Shown: piece by piece, positions 44,103-53,215 of the stretch
How positions within the stretch are numbered: the first letter of the stretch is position 1
How the letters are laid out: each line of letters opens with the position of its first letter
Origin: Myxococcales bacterium
GTDB lineage: Bacteria > Myxococcota_C > UBA6777
Length of the DNA stretch: 64,000 bases
Assembly: GCA_020632975.1 (NCBI GenBank)
Contig: JACKEL010000006.1
Coordinates: 293,786-357,785, forward strand
Direction: 5' to 3'
Notes under the pieces: generated by a model
Seen by the model: only the letters and a program-made list of their open reading frames with translations
Told to the model about the DNA's origin: nothing
The model's database searches: none
Program-made: the position numbers and the translations under genes

Positions 44103-46010
44103 TTAGGCTTGTATCCCTTCGCGATAAAGCCCGCGCAAACCACCGTCTCCCAAAACATCGTAAGCTTCTTGGAGTACGGTATGGATCTCATCTAACTGCA
44201 TCTTCCATTTTTCCCGAACCATCGAAGGCATCTGCTCGGGAGCAAATTGACTTTTACTTTGTTGGTAAGCGCGTCGGATATCCAACTCATTGGCATTTTG
44301 ATCAAGGCCCAAGATCTGGAAGTAATCGGCTGTCATCACAAGCTGATACTTCACTTGGATATCATGTTGGAGTTTTTGCAACTCTTCGGGAGAACGCAGC
44401 TTTTCCTGTGTTTTTTGTGTGTCAGCTTGAGACTCATAGCTCGCCCCCAAGCCTTGTTGAAAAGCCCCCATCGACCGCAAGGTCATGGTGGCTTTCATAT
44501 TCTGCGTGCGGCGTACAGAAGAAGCTTGTCGTGTCGCAGCGCTAGCATGTGGAACCCGCGCGCGTGTTGCCTCTGCTGCTGTTGCGCTGTCTTCGACTTG
44601 AAACAATCCTTCGGGCTTGCGGGCTTGTGGGACTGCGTGAGCCGTCATCGTTCCAGGGCGAAGAGGAACGCGAGGCACGTTCCCGCTAATACCTGGGCGC
44701 ACACGTTGTTGATTGCCTGTAATCCCGGGTGCACGGCGCGCTGCAGGGTTCTGCCCCGCCACAGGCATGTTGCCCGAAGAGTCCACTTTAACGCTAAGAA
44801 AGCCGTCACTTCCGGGGCTATCGGCCATCGTGACATGACCCAGAACCATCAACGCATAAATCAGCGCGTGCAACACGACGCCTTCGATGCGAAGTTCTTG
44901 TTGAAGTTGGAGCAGTGAAAAACGCCCGTTGATGTGCTGGATAATCTTTTTTTCTAGGATGTTGAGCGGGAGCTGTCCGTCAGAGAGACGGTTGGAAAAC
45001 CACTGTGGCACCCGCTCCACCGACCCCAACAAAGACAGCAAACGACGCGCGCTATAACCGCCTCGAATCCCCTGCAACAACAAAGGTGGGATATCCAACT
45101 TGAAAGGAGCCGCAGGCAAGTCTTCAGCACCAGGGATAAAACAAAAGTTCCCTTCCACCCAACCAAACGAGCTGATCACCACCTGTTCGACATAACGACG
45201 GTTGACGCGCAAGATGCTTGCACGATCGATCAGACCCAGTTCGTACAACTTCTCGCCAGGACGGGCTTTTTGGAAGATGAGACGATGTTCGGCCAACTCG
45301 CCGGGTGGCTTCTTCAGGATGCCCTCTTTTTGTAAGACACGTTCAAAGTTTTGCAGCGGCATATTGGACTCTGCCGCCAACAACACACCTTGGTTCATCC
45401 AAACGCGGCGGGTCTCCTGTCCTTTGCTCAACAACAGTTTTCCAGAAGCTTTTCGCAACAGAAGAATCGAAAAGAGCCGCGCGACATCGAGTTGTGCAAG
45501 CTGCCCTTTCCACTCGCGATTTCGTTGCAAGCTGCTGCTTCCACGCGTACCTGTCAGGTTAAGACTCGACGAAGAACTCGGTGCATCCGAGCCCAATCCT
45601 GCGACTTCACTTTCTGCAGAGGGCGAAGTCAGCGTAGGTTCGGGACTTGGTGTATGTTTGAGGTGTTCGCGCAATCGTTGGTAGATGGCCCGTGCGATCT
45701 GGTCGGGTGCAAGGCGTCCATCCAACGTGATATCTTCAGGGCGCAACATATCCAAAGAGCCATCTTGCAACACCACACAAAGAACCTGAGAAAGTTGACC
45801 GCTCGCGACATAACGGCGGTAAAACTCGGCCCCTTCCCCTTCTGTCGCGATCACCAAGGCGACAGGTTTCACGACACCAAAGAGCTTCACAGCCTCGCGA
45901 GCCCGAGAGGTGCGAAAGACGTTGACTCCCAATTGATTGAGAGCTTGCTCCAACATCCCCACACGTTGGACATGACCGTCTAGGATCAAAATGGTTTGTT
46001 GCGCTGGCAT
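44103..46010 (-). CDS. DUF4388 protein with receiver-like N-terminus and degenerate J domain
   Basis: A 635-residue cytoplasmic protein. Residues 1 to about 115 resemble a receiver fold (TILILDGHVQRVGMLEQALN) but lack the phospho-acceptor Asp (ALVIATE in its place). The DUF4388 (PATAN-type) domain follows (about 165-265; LLLRKASGKLLLSKGQETRR). A Pro/Ala-rich linker leads to a C-terminal J-like domain (about 560-630; DYFQILGLDQNANELDIRRA) in which HPD is replaced, so it should not activate DnaK. This architecture is known from deltaproteobacterial regulators and scaffolds. It lies between priA and def on the same strand; regulation of envelope or motility functions is possible but not shown. 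Confidence 0.82.
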   Translation of the reverse strand: MPAQQTILILDGHVQRVGMLEQALNQLGVNVFRTSRAREAVKLFGVVKPVALVIATEGEGAEFYRRYVASGQLSQVLCVVLQDGSLDMLRPEDITLDGRLAPDQIARAIYQRLREHLKHTPSPEPTLTSPSAESEVAGLGSDAPSSSSSLNLTGTRGSSSLQRNREWKGQLAQLDVARLFSILLLRKASGKLLLSKGQETRRVWMNQGVLLAAESNMPLQNFERVLQKEGILKKPPGELAEHRLIFQKARPGEKLYELGLIDRASILRVNRRYVEQVVISSFGWVEGNFCFIPGAEDLPAAPFKLDIPPLLLQGIRGGYSARRLLSLLGSVERVPQWFSNRLSDGQLPLNILEKKIIQHINGRFSLLQLQQELRIEGVVLHALIYALMVLGHVTMADSPGSDGFLSVKVDSSGNMPVAGQNPAARRAPGITGNQQRVRPGISGNVPRVPLRPGTMTAHAVPQARKPEGLFQVEDSATAAEATRARVPHASAATRQASSVRRTQNMKATMTLRSMGAFQQGLGASYESQADTQKTQEKLRSPEELQKLQHDIQVKYQLVMTADYFQILGLDQNANELDIRRAYQQSKSQFAPEQMPSMVREKWKMQLDEIHTVLQEAYDVLGDGGLRGLYREGIQA

Positions 46011-46079
46011 ATGTGTTGTCCTTGTCTCTCTGTCGGCGAAAACATCTCGCCTCGTGCGTACCGAACAGAATCGCCGCCA

Positions 46080-48593
46080 TCATAGCATCTGCACAGGATC
46101 TGTATCAATGAGGATCTTGACCTCTGTGCGAGGCATCGTCGCAAGAACCTCACGCACCAAGCTCCATGTCAGCATGTGCAAAGAACGTCGCTCGGGCGCC
46201 TTGAGCAACAGCTGCCAACGAAAGCGGTTCTTGATTCGCTCCAAAGCAGCGGGCGCAGGCCCCAATAACTCTACGCGCGGATATTTCCCAGTTTTCAAGC
46301 GTTGTCGCAAGGCCTGCCCCACATCGTAGGCCACTTGTTCGGTTTCTTGCGCCGAGCTTCCTTCAAAGCGGACCCCCACCAAAAATCCATAAGGCGGATA
46401 ACCTGCTTCTCGACGAAAAGGCGCCTCACATTGGTAGAAACCTTGATAGTCTTGTTGTAGCGCAAAATACAAGCTCGGGTGTTCGGGGTTAAACGTCTGG
46501 ATCAAAACGCGCCCAGGTGTCTGTCCGCGACCCGCACGCCCCGCGACCTGCACCAACAACTGAAAGGTGCGCTCTCCACTCCGAAAGTCGGGCATATTCA
46601 GCCCTTGATCCGCAAGCAACACGCCAACCAACGTAACTCCCGGGAAGTCGTGGCCTTTGGCGATCATCTGGGTCCCAATCAAGATGTCGATCTCTCGTTT
46701 GGCAAACCGCCCCACAAGATCTTCCAATGTCCCTTTTCGACTGGTGGTGTCGCGATCCATCCGATCGATGCGAGCATCTGGCAAGGCGTGGTGCAACAAC
46801 TCTTGGACTTTTTCTGTCCCCCAGCCCGTATTTTCCAAGTGACGATGACCACAAGATGGACACTTTGCAGGGTAACGCTCGGCGTATCCGCAGTAATGGC
46901 ACAGCATCACAGCTTGCGCCCGGTGGTGCGTCAAGTTGATGGAGCAATTCTTACAGCGAAAGGTGATCCCGCAGTTGGGGCAAAGCACCGTGGTATGGTA
47001 GCCACGGCGGTTGAGGAACAAGATACTTTGATCGCCCTGCTTGAGATTTTCTGCCAGTGCTTCTAACAAAGCAGGCGAGATCATCCCGCCGATCCTTTCG
47101 GGCGTTTTGCGCAGATCGATCACTTCGACCGAAGGCATTGGGCGATCCAAGATCCGCTTTGGCATCGAGAGATAGCCCCAACGCCCAAGCTGTGCATTGG
47201 CGTAGCTTTCCATCGCGGGCGTTGCAGAGCCCAAGATCACCGTCGCATCGCAGAGTTTGGCCCGCATCAAAGCAAGACTTCTCGCATGATAAGGAAAGCG
47301 CCCCTCTTGTTTGTAAGAGGTCTCTTGTTCCTCATCGACGATTACCATCCCAAGGTCCCGAAAAGGCGCAAAGATCGCAGAACGCGCCCCAATCACAAGA
47401 GGCACTTCACCGCGTTTGATCCGCCACCATTGATCGTAACGCTCTTGCTCGTTGAGTCCGCTGTGCAAAACGGTGAGTTGATCGCCCAAGCGACGCCGAA
47501 AGTGACCCACAAACTGCGGTGTCAGCGAGATCTCAGGCACCAAGACAATGGCTTGTCGATCTTGTGCCATCACACGTTCGATCAGTTGGAGATAAACCTC
47601 GGTCTTTCCGCTACCTGTGACACCATGCAACAAGAAAGGCTGAAAGATGCGTTCATCGATCCCCGGAATCACGGACGCAAGGACCTTTTGCTGATCTTCT
47701 GTGGGAGGAAAAGGCTTGCTGGGCTCGGGCATCGGCTCGAAAAAAGGATCGCTAGAGACTTCGACCTCGATCAGATCGATCAGCCCTTTTTTAAGCATCT
47801 GCCGCAAAGCATCGCGGATATCGACATCCCCGATCAGTGCGCGAAGTTGTGCAAGTGAGATCGGGCCATACTCGCGAATCGCTTCCCAAAGCTCATTTTG
47901 GCGCGGGGCGCGTTGCAACAACACTTCACGGCGTGCCAAAGAAACACCATCGACGACCTTGTACTGCCGTTGTATCCGCCCTTTTACCCGAGGTTGCGAT
48001 ATCGCTTCTTGTACCAACAAAAATCCATCGCGGATCAACTCACGCAGATGATGGGCACGTGCACCACGCACGCGTTCGAGAAGAGCCTGCCGTGGAAGCA
48101 CTTCGCCAGGCAACAACGCAGACAACAGCCTTGCGCGAGGTCCCCGCAAGGCCGCACCACTTCGCGCCATCAGCCCCGTATCCGAAAGATAAACAGACTG
48201 TTTACTCTCGACGTTAATCCCCGCAGGAAGGGCACCTCGGATCACTTCTCCGATTGGGTAAAACAGATAATCCGCCGCAAACTCAAACAGCCCCAACGTT
48301 GTTTCGTCAAACAAAGGCTCCTCGTCGAGGACATCGTCGATCTCACGCAGTCGTTGTTCGACTTCGGCGGGTGGTGCTGAGTAACGCAGAAAATACCCCG
48401 TAATCAGGCGTTGCCCGACAGGAGCAAGCACACGAACCCCCGTCTTGACTCGCTCTTGGAGGGCTTCGGGGATCACATAGTGGTAGGTATCGTAGATCGG
48501 TAGGTCGAGCGCGATCTCCCCCGTAGGACCGATAGGTTTCTCACTTTCGCCGTGTTGCTCGGATTTGGAAGACGCTGATGCGTTCTCCGCCAT
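46080..48593 (-). CDS. priA: Primosomal protein N' (replication restart helicase PriA)
   Basis: An 837-residue 3'-5' DNA helicase that reloads the replisome at stalled forks. The start at 48593 (MAENASASSKSEQ) is the first ATG after the intrinsic terminator at 48643-48683; a GTG at 48620 is an alternative. Order: DNA-binding N-terminal domain (LPIYDTYHYVIPEALQERVK), Walker A HGVTGSGKTEVYL, and Walker B VDEEQETSYKQ. Then GSATPAMESYANA, the eight-Cys zinc region (CPNCGITFRCKNC, CHYCGYAERYPAKCPSCG), GTQMIAKGHDFPGVTLVGVL and VAGRAGRG. The DEAH box reads DEEQ (His replaced by Gln), a notable change. Length is slightly above average. Confidence 0.94.
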   Translation of the reverse strand: MAENASASSKSEQHGESEKPIGPTGEIALDLPIYDTYHYVIPEALQERVKTGVRVLAPVGQRLITGYFLRYSAPPAEVEQRLREIDDVLDEEPLFDETTLGLFEFAADYLFYPIGEVIRGALPAGINVESKQSVYLSDTGLMARSGAALRGPRARLLSALLPGEVLPRQALLERVRGARAHHLRELIRDGFLLVQEAISQPRVKGRIQRQYKVVDGVSLARREVLLQRAPRQNELWEAIREYGPISLAQLRALIGDVDIRDALRQMLKKGLIDLIEVEVSSDPFFEPMPEPSKPFPPTEDQQKVLASVIPGIDERIFQPFLLHGVTGSGKTEVYLQLIERVMAQDRQAIVLVPEISLTPQFVGHFRRRLGDQLTVLHSGLNEQERYDQWWRIKRGEVPLVIGARSAIFAPFRDLGMVIVDEEQETSYKQEGRFPYHARSLALMRAKLCDATVILGSATPAMESYANAQLGRWGYLSMPKRILDRPMPSVEVIDLRKTPERIGGMISPALLEALAENLKQGDQSILFLNRRGYHTTVLCPNCGITFRCKNCSINLTHHRAQAVMLCHYCGYAERYPAKCPSCGHRHLENTGWGTEKVQELLHHALPDARIDRMDRDTTSRKGTLEDLVGRFAKREIDILIGTQMIAKGHDFPGVTLVGVLLADQGLNMPDFRSGERTFQLLVQVAGRAGRGQTPGRVLIQTFNPEHPSLYFALQQDYQGFYQCEAPFRREAGYPPYGFLVGVRFEGSSAQETEQVAYDVGQALRQRLKTGKYPRVELLGPAPAALERIKNRFRWQLLLKAPERRSLHMLTWSLVREVLATMPRTEVKILIDTDPVQML

Positions 48594-48642
48594 CTCTTGA
48601 AACAGATTCTCTTGTTTCACGATCAACCCCGCGATATGCACC

Positions 48643-48683
48643 AAAAAAAGAGGAGAAGACGCGGTATCACCCGACGCTTCTCC
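48643..48683 (-). terminator. Rho-independent terminator of the SCP2/CoA-transferase/LolA operon
   Basis: On the minus strand a GC-rich stem (GGAGAAG 48683-48677 with CTTCTCC 48658-48652, extended by inner CG pairs) is followed by TCTTTTTTT. It lies 25 bases beyond the stop of the LolA-like gene at 48708. It separates that operon from priA and helps fix the priA start downstream of it. Confidence 0.8.
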
Positions 48684-48707
48684 ACAAAACGCCCACCCCA
48701 ACGAAGA

Positions 48708-49508
48708 TCAGGGGACTTGATCGAACAACGTCTTGGCCACGCTTGCGCCTGCTTCGACGCGATAAGACAAAAAGCGCTTGGTCAATTTACCATCTCGATA
48801 AACTTCGATGCGACCGGGAAAAAGGTAACCTCGACCGCTGCGATGGTAATCCAAAAAGCGGATATCCCACAAAACCCCGCCCTTTTTCAAGCGTCCGAGG
48901 AATCGTGCGGGATAAGCGTGCTCTTTGTCGATCCAAAGTTGATTGGGCTTGCGTTTGCCAAAGGGCGCTCCAAAGACCACCACAGGACGCCCAACGAACC
49001 AAGAAAAGCTCATACGCAAAGGCTCGTTGTAATCGCTCTCTCGCTCGAAACGCTGGGTTCCTTCGAAGTTGACGCCCGACAAAGCAAGCAAGGATTGAAC
49101 GCGGCCATAACGCACCCCATCCCCACCAATTGCAAAGAAATCAAACAAAGGATTGGGCTCACGCGCTGCGGTCTGTGCTTGGCCACCTTGGTCCCAACGC
49201 ACATACTCGCTTTTACGCCAAACCTCGACACGCTTGTTCTTTCCGTCTTTTTTGTACTCAAGTCGAATCTGCCCAGGAGCACGCAGCCACAGCACGGCCT
49301 CAGAACGCCGCATCTTTCCAGACTCCAAAGTATCGACGGTCATCGACACTTTGAGACGACGCATCAAAGAACGGACCGACACCATCTTCCGCAGATAGAA
49401 TCTCGAAGGCAGCAGATACGCCTCCGCTTGCGAGAAAAGGGACCCCGCACAACAAAGAAGCAGTCCGCCGCAAAGTAGGCGAAAGAGGCTGATTTTTCGA
49501 CTCATCAA
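48708..49508 (-). CDS. LolA-like outer-membrane lipoprotein carrier/sorting protein
   Basis: A 266-residue exported protein. A signal peptide (RLLCGGLLLCCAGSLFSQAEA) is followed by a beta-rich domain of the LolA/outer-membrane lipoprotein-sorting fold. The features are RRSEAVLWLRAPGQIRLEYK, YNEPLRMSFSW, NQLWIDKEHAYPARFLGRL and FPGRIEVYRDGKLTKRF. Family members shield and carry acylated or lipid cargo across the periplasm. It begins 10 bases after the CoA-transferase gene, so it belongs to an operon with SCP2 and that enzyme. The link suggests lipid handling. Confidence 0.75.
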   Translation of the reverse strand: MMSRKISLFRLLCGGLLLCCAGSLFSQAEAYLLPSRFYLRKMVSVRSLMRRLKVSMTVDTLESGKMRRSEAVLWLRAPGQIRLEYKKDGKNKRVEVWRKSEYVRWDQGGQAQTAAREPNPLFDFFAIGGDGVRYGRVQSLLALSGVNFEGTQRFERESDYNEPLRMSFSWFVGRPVVVFGAPFGKRKPNQLWIDKEHAYPARFLGRLKKGGVLWDIRFLDYHRSGRGYLFPGRIEVYRDGKLTKRFLSYRVEAGASVAKTLFDQVP

Positions 49509-49518
49509 AAAGTCTCCA

Positions 49519-50706
49519 CTATTCGGGAAGAAGTAACGCGCCAGACAAACTTAAAGCTTCGATCTCTTCAGAGGAAAACCCGAGTTCTTGCAAGACCACT
49601 GTTCCATCTTGCCCCAAAGAAGGAGCGGGTAGCAGAGAAGGCTCCTCTGCACCACGCAAGCGGATCGGCGAACGTGGCAACACAAAGTCTCCTTCGCTCG
49701 GATGTTCGTGAGAAAGCAGTGCTTGACGTGCTTGCCACTGTGGATCTTGGGCAAGCTCATCGACAGCAAGAACGGGCTCCACACACGCATCGTGTTGTGC
49801 AAAGATCGCCACCCATTCATCGCGCGTCTTTTTGGAAAAAGCTTCTGTCAACGCATCACGAACGCGCTGCCCAGCTTCGCCTTGTTCAAGGGCTTCATGC
49901 AACAGTTCGGGTAGCCCTAAGACTTGGACCAACGTGGCCCAAAACTTTGGCTCCAAAGCACCCACAGACAAATAGCGTCCATCTTGGCACGCATATACGC
50001 CATAACACGGCACACCGCCACGCAAAAAGTTTTCTGCGGGCTCTTGGACCAGTCCTGCCGCGCGCTGCCCCAGTTCCATCACCAAGAAAGACAACAGCGA
50101 CTCACTCATCGAGACATCACAAAAACTGCCTTCGCCCGTTCGTTCGCGTTGGTAAAGCGCCGCCAAGATCGAAGTGACCCCAACCAAGCTCCCGCCTGCG
50201 ATGTCGCCTATTTGCACGCCAGGCATGGGCAACGAGCCATCTGCCTTGCGTTGAACATCCAAAAGGCCCGCACGTGCGAGATAATTGAGATCATGTCCTG
50301 CACGCTGTGCCAACGGGCCATCTTGGCCATAACCCGTAATCGCGCAGTACACAAGGCGCGGGTTGAGCACCCGCAGTTGTTCGTAGCCGAGTCCCATCCG
50401 CTCCATCACACCTGGGCGAAAACTCTCCACCAAGATATCGACTTGGGGAACCAAACGCAAAAAAGCTTCCACCGCTTGCGGATGCTTGAGATCCATCGCA
50501 ATCGAACGCTTGTTGCGGTTTAGCGCCGCGAAGATACCACTCATCCGTTGACGGATGGGAGGATACCAACGCGCGTAATCGCCACCTTCGGGTGCTTCGA
50601 TCTTGATGATCTCTGCGCCGAGGTCAGCGAGCCAAAGTGTACAAAGAGGACCAGGGAGAAGGCGTGTAAGGTCGAGGACACGAAGTCCTGAAAGTGGGAG
50701 AGACAT
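49519..50706 (-). CDS. CoA-transferase family III / alpha-methylacyl-CoA racemase-like
   Basis: A 395-residue CaiB/BaiF-family protein. LDLTRLLPGPLCTLWLADLG and KIEAPEGGDYARWYPP form the CoA-binding N-terminus. GHDLNYLARAG and QIGDIAGGSLVGVTSILAAL place the His/Asp pairs used by alpha-methylacyl-CoA racemases, and the usual CoA-transferase Asp context is absent. A racemase of 2-methylacyl-CoA (branched-chain fatty acid or sterol side-chain breakdown) is therefore more likely than a transferase. It sits 19 bases after the SCP2 gene, a lipid-carrier partner common in sterol or fatty-acid degradation. Confidence 0.88.
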   Translation of the reverse strand: MSLPLSGLRVLDLTRLLPGPLCTLWLADLGAEIIKIEAPEGGDYARWYPPIRQRMSGIFAALNRNKRSIAMDLKHPQAVEAFLRLVPQVDILVESFRPGVMERMGLGYEQLRVLNPRLVYCAITGYGQDGPLAQRAGHDLNYLARAGLLDVQRKADGSLPMPGVQIGDIAGGSLVGVTSILAALYQRERTGEGSFCDVSMSESLLSFLVMELGQRAAGLVQEPAENFLRGGVPCYGVYACQDGRYLSVGALEPKFWATLVQVLGLPELLHEALEQGEAGQRVRDALTEAFSKKTRDEWVAIFAQHDACVEPVLAVDELAQDPQWQARQALLSHEHPSEGDFVLPRSPIRLRGAEEPSLLPAPSLGQDGTVVLQELGFSSEEIEALSLSGALLLPE

Positions 50707-50725
50707 GGTTGGGCATCAACAAGGA

Positions 50726-51043
50726 TTAGCCAAGGATCTTTTGCAACTTGAGCGCTTGGCCCATGTTGCCCGAGACTTTCAGCTTGCCAGTCATGAACAA
50801 CATTTGGGGATTGGCTTTCTTCGTGGTCATCGACACGAAGTTTTCAGCCGACACTTGGATCGTACAAGTCGCGTCTTCTGCTGCGCCTTCTTCGACCTTG
50901 CCTTTGCCACTCTCGATGCGGATCGTCCAATCGCCCGCATCATCGCCCAATTTGAACGTGTACACAGCATTCAGATCGCCAAGGTCCAAACCTGACTCAA
51001 AACGGGTTTGGATTTGCTCGAAGGTCGCTTTCACATCACTCAT
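50726..51043 (-). CDS. SCP2 sterol-binding domain protein
   Basis: A 105-residue protein starting MSDVKATFEQIQTRFESGL at 51043, with AAGGAG 7 bases upstream. The fold signature is YTFKLGDDAGDWTIRIESGK, then CTIQVSAENFVSMTTKKANP and LFMTGKLKVSGNMGQALKLQ. SCP2 domains bind acyl-CoA or sterols. It is the first gene of an operon with the racemase and the LolA-like protein, pointing to lipid transport or degradation. It lacks any fused enzyme domain. Confidence 0.92.
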   Translation of the reverse strand: MSDVKATFEQIQTRFESGLDLGDLNAVYTFKLGDDAGDWTIRIESGKGKVEEGAAEDATCTIQVSAENFVSMTTKKANPQMLFMTGKLKVSGNMGQALKLQKILG

Positions 51044-51177
51044 CGCACTTCTCCTTAGTGTATGCTTTACGTGTCTCGTTAAGACGGGTTTCTGTTTCAT
51101 CTCCGCAGAGGTGAACGGTTGTTAACAGATCCGTCACAACCTGTCAACAAGCGCGTTTCAACGAACTGAACCAAGAC

Positions 51178-51591
51178 TCATTTTTGTGGATTGGGTGACG
51201 TAACGATACCAATACGTTGGAAGCCAACCCCCGTTGCAACGTCCATGATCTCTACCACGCGACGGTGCTCGACTTGTGCATCTGCATCGATCGCGACTTG
51301 TGTCTCAGGATTCTTCTTGAAAGCCTCCATCAAAGCGGCACGTAGCTCATTGACGCCCAGACGCTTCCCTTCAAAAACAACTGTATCACCCGCCTCTTTG
51401 GGGATCTCGATCGTGAGGCGCTTGTCTTGAAGACTCCCGCTGTTTTGGGCTTTGGGCCGCTGAATCGACATCCCAGGCGAAGAAACAAACGTCGTGGTAA
51501 TCAAAAAGAAGATCAGAAGTTGGAAGATCACGTCGATCAATGGGGTCAGATCAAGCTCAGGGATCGCACGACGAGGTCGCCGAAAGTTCAT
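51178..51591 (-). CDS. ExbD/TolR-type biopolymer transport protein
   Basis: A 137-residue inner-membrane protein. The cytoplasmic N-terminus is basic, followed by LDLTPLIDVIFQLLIFFLIT. This is the single helix with the critical Asp of the ExbD/TolR proton channel. A periplasmic domain (VAIDADAQVEHRRVVEIMDV) ends the protein. It lies 8 bases after the ExbB/TolQ gene. Such pairs use proton flow to energise TonB- or Tol-type envelope processes, or gliding motility in Myxococcota. Confidence 0.93.
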   Translation of the reverse strand: MNFRRPRRAIPELDLTPLIDVIFQLLIFFLITTTFVSSPGMSIQRPKAQNSGSLQDKRLTIEIPKEAGDTVVFEGKRLGVNELRAALMEAFKKNPETQVAIDADAQVEHRRVVEIMDVATGVGFQRIGIVTSPNPQK

Positions 51592-51599
51592 TGCTCCCC

Positions 51600-52304
51600 C
51601 TAACCATTCGCCGAAGAAAACGAGCCTTTCGACTCTTGTTCGGTAGCACGTGCCTCAGAAGATGAGGACAATCCTTCCTTGGGGCCTCCTCCTTCGAGCT
51701 GTTGCAAGGTGTTGTCCATGAGCAAACTCACGTCGCTTTGGAGATCCAATAACAGCCGATCCACCCGCGCCAACAAGAAGCGATACGCCATGTAAGCAGG
51801 GATTGCGACCATCAGTCCAGCGGCCGTCGTAAGCAACGCGACCCAAACCCCTCCCGCCACAAGACGGGGATCACCTACACCGCCCACTTCGACGCGTTGG
51901 AAGGCCACGATCATCCCAAGGACCGTTCCCAACAACCCCAGCAAAGGCTCCAAACTCGCCACCATCCCCAAAGAACCAATGCCACGCTCCATAAAGAAAG
52001 CCTCGCGTTGTCCGGCCTCTTGGAGAGCATCTTTCAGAGAGTCCCGATCTTTGGTCGCTTCGAGGTGCGAAAACATCACCCATGCCAAACGCGCCAAAGC
52101 GCTACTCTCACGTTGGCACAAGACACGAGCTTCACTCCATTGTTTCAAACGAATCAGCTGCAACAACTGGCGCAACAAGGCTGGAGGGTTGATCTTTTGG
52201 CGCTGCAAGGCCCACATCCGCTCCAAAAAGATCGCGAGGCCCACCGCGGACCCCAACAAGATCAAATAGATGACCCACCCACCCTTTTCTAACAATCCGA
52301 TCAT
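51600..52304 (-). CDS. MotA/TolQ/ExbB-family proton channel protein
   Basis: A 234-residue membrane protein. The ATG at 52304 overlaps the TGA of the upstream HTH gene. One helix near the N-terminus (GGWVIYLILLGSAVGLAIFLE) is followed by a cytoplasmic loop. Two further helices carry the family pattern GSLGMVASLEPLLGLLGTVL, GMIVAFQRVEVGG and ALLTTAAGLMVAIPAYMAYR. It forms the stator channel together with the ExbD-like neighbour. The C-terminal 30 residues are polar and low-complexity. Confidence 0.93.
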   Translation of the reverse strand: MIGLLEKGGWVIYLILLGSAVGLAIFLERMWALQRQKINPPALLRQLLQLIRLKQWSEARVLCQRESSALARLAWVMFSHLEATKDRDSLKDALQEAGQREAFFMERGIGSLGMVASLEPLLGLLGTVLGMIVAFQRVEVGGVGDPRLVAGGVWVALLTTAAGLMVAIPAYMAYRFLLARVDRLLLDLQSDVSLLMDNTLQQLEGGGPKEGLSSSSEARATEQESKGSFSSANG

Positions 52305-53176
52305 GAATGTCGCATCCCTTCTCGCGAACGCCATCCCCAGTAGGATGCCAAGTAATCAATAAACACTTGGCGCGGCTCGATATCCAAAGCTCGCGTATAA
52401 AACGTCAAGATCGCACGGATTTGCCGAGACGAACCCAACATCTCATAACGATCTGCTTCCAACGCAGCAATCTTTTCATGTGGAAGACCACTGCGACGCG
52501 CAATCCATTCCAATGAGATCGACTTTTCTTCGCGGAGCTTTCGCAAGTGCGCGCCTGTAAAGGGTCCTTCCTGTACCACAACAGACTCTCGCACCTCGAC
52601 ACGAGCTTGTTCCGCACGCGACTGAGCCTGAAGGCCCTGCATAGAAGGCGCTTGCCAACTTGATGCGCCTCCCAAACCCAAGCCTTGGGAGCTTTTGTCT
52701 TGTGCAATCGAGGCTTTTGTCTCAAGCGGCGATGCCTCTTGGGATCGCCCGCTCGCCCCATCTCCCTCAAGAAGATGGCTTGGTCTCTCCATGGAAGGCC
52801 CCACCAAAGAGGCCGAAGCACCCGACTCTGACACCAAAAAGTCTGGAAGCTGCCCAAGACTTTCAGGGACCGCAGCCGAGGCCTCTTCTTGTGCACGCAG
52901 CACACTCTCTGGCGAAAAAGGCGTAAGATCCGGAAAAGAAGGTTGCTTGCGAGGCTCGTTGTCCACTTGTGTTTCGTGCGCGCTCTCTCGCAAACGCTGA
53001 TACGACTCCTGCAAGACGCTCAAAAAACGTCGGCGATCATCGACACGCAATAAGCCATAACTCGCCAATCCACCGATGCAATAGCGGCGCATCAAACGAC
53101 GATACGCTTCCTCGACTTCGAGAAAGCTTGCCCCCGCCTCCAACTCAAGTAAACGCAAGTCTTGACTTCGGGACAC
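52301..53176 (-). CDS. Degenerate J-like domain plus RodZ-type helix-turn-helix protein
   Basis: A 291-residue cytoplasmic protein. Residues 1-65 (LLELEAGASFLEVEEAYRRL, then LSVLQESYQRLRE) look like a J domain without HPD. The middle (about 70-195) is Ser/Gln/Ala-rich linker. The C-terminal 90 residues form an HTH of the RodZ/HTH_25 type (GAHLRKLREEKSISLEWIAR then RSGLPHEKIAALEADRYEML). It has no membrane helix, so it is not RodZ itself. It overlaps the proton-channel gene by 4 bases and follows the MinD-like gene by 39 bases, suggesting one operon. Confidence 0.78.
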   Translation of the reverse strand: MSRSQDLRLLELEAGASFLEVEEAYRRLMRRYCIGGLASYGLLRVDDRRRFLSVLQESYQRLRESAHETQVDNEPRKQPSFPDLTPFSPESVLRAQEEASAAVPESLGQLPDFLVSESGASASLVGPSMERPSHLLEGDGASGRSQEASPLETKASIAQDKSSQGLGLGGASSWQAPSMQGLQAQSRAEQARVEVRESVVVQEGPFTGAHLRKLREEKSISLEWIARRSGLPHEKIAALEADRYEMLGSSRQIRAILTFYTRALDIEPRQVFIDYLASYWGWRSREGMRHS

Positions 53177-53215
53177 GGTCTGCTCCTTGCTTTTTTGCCC
53201 GCGAGCGCTCTCTCT

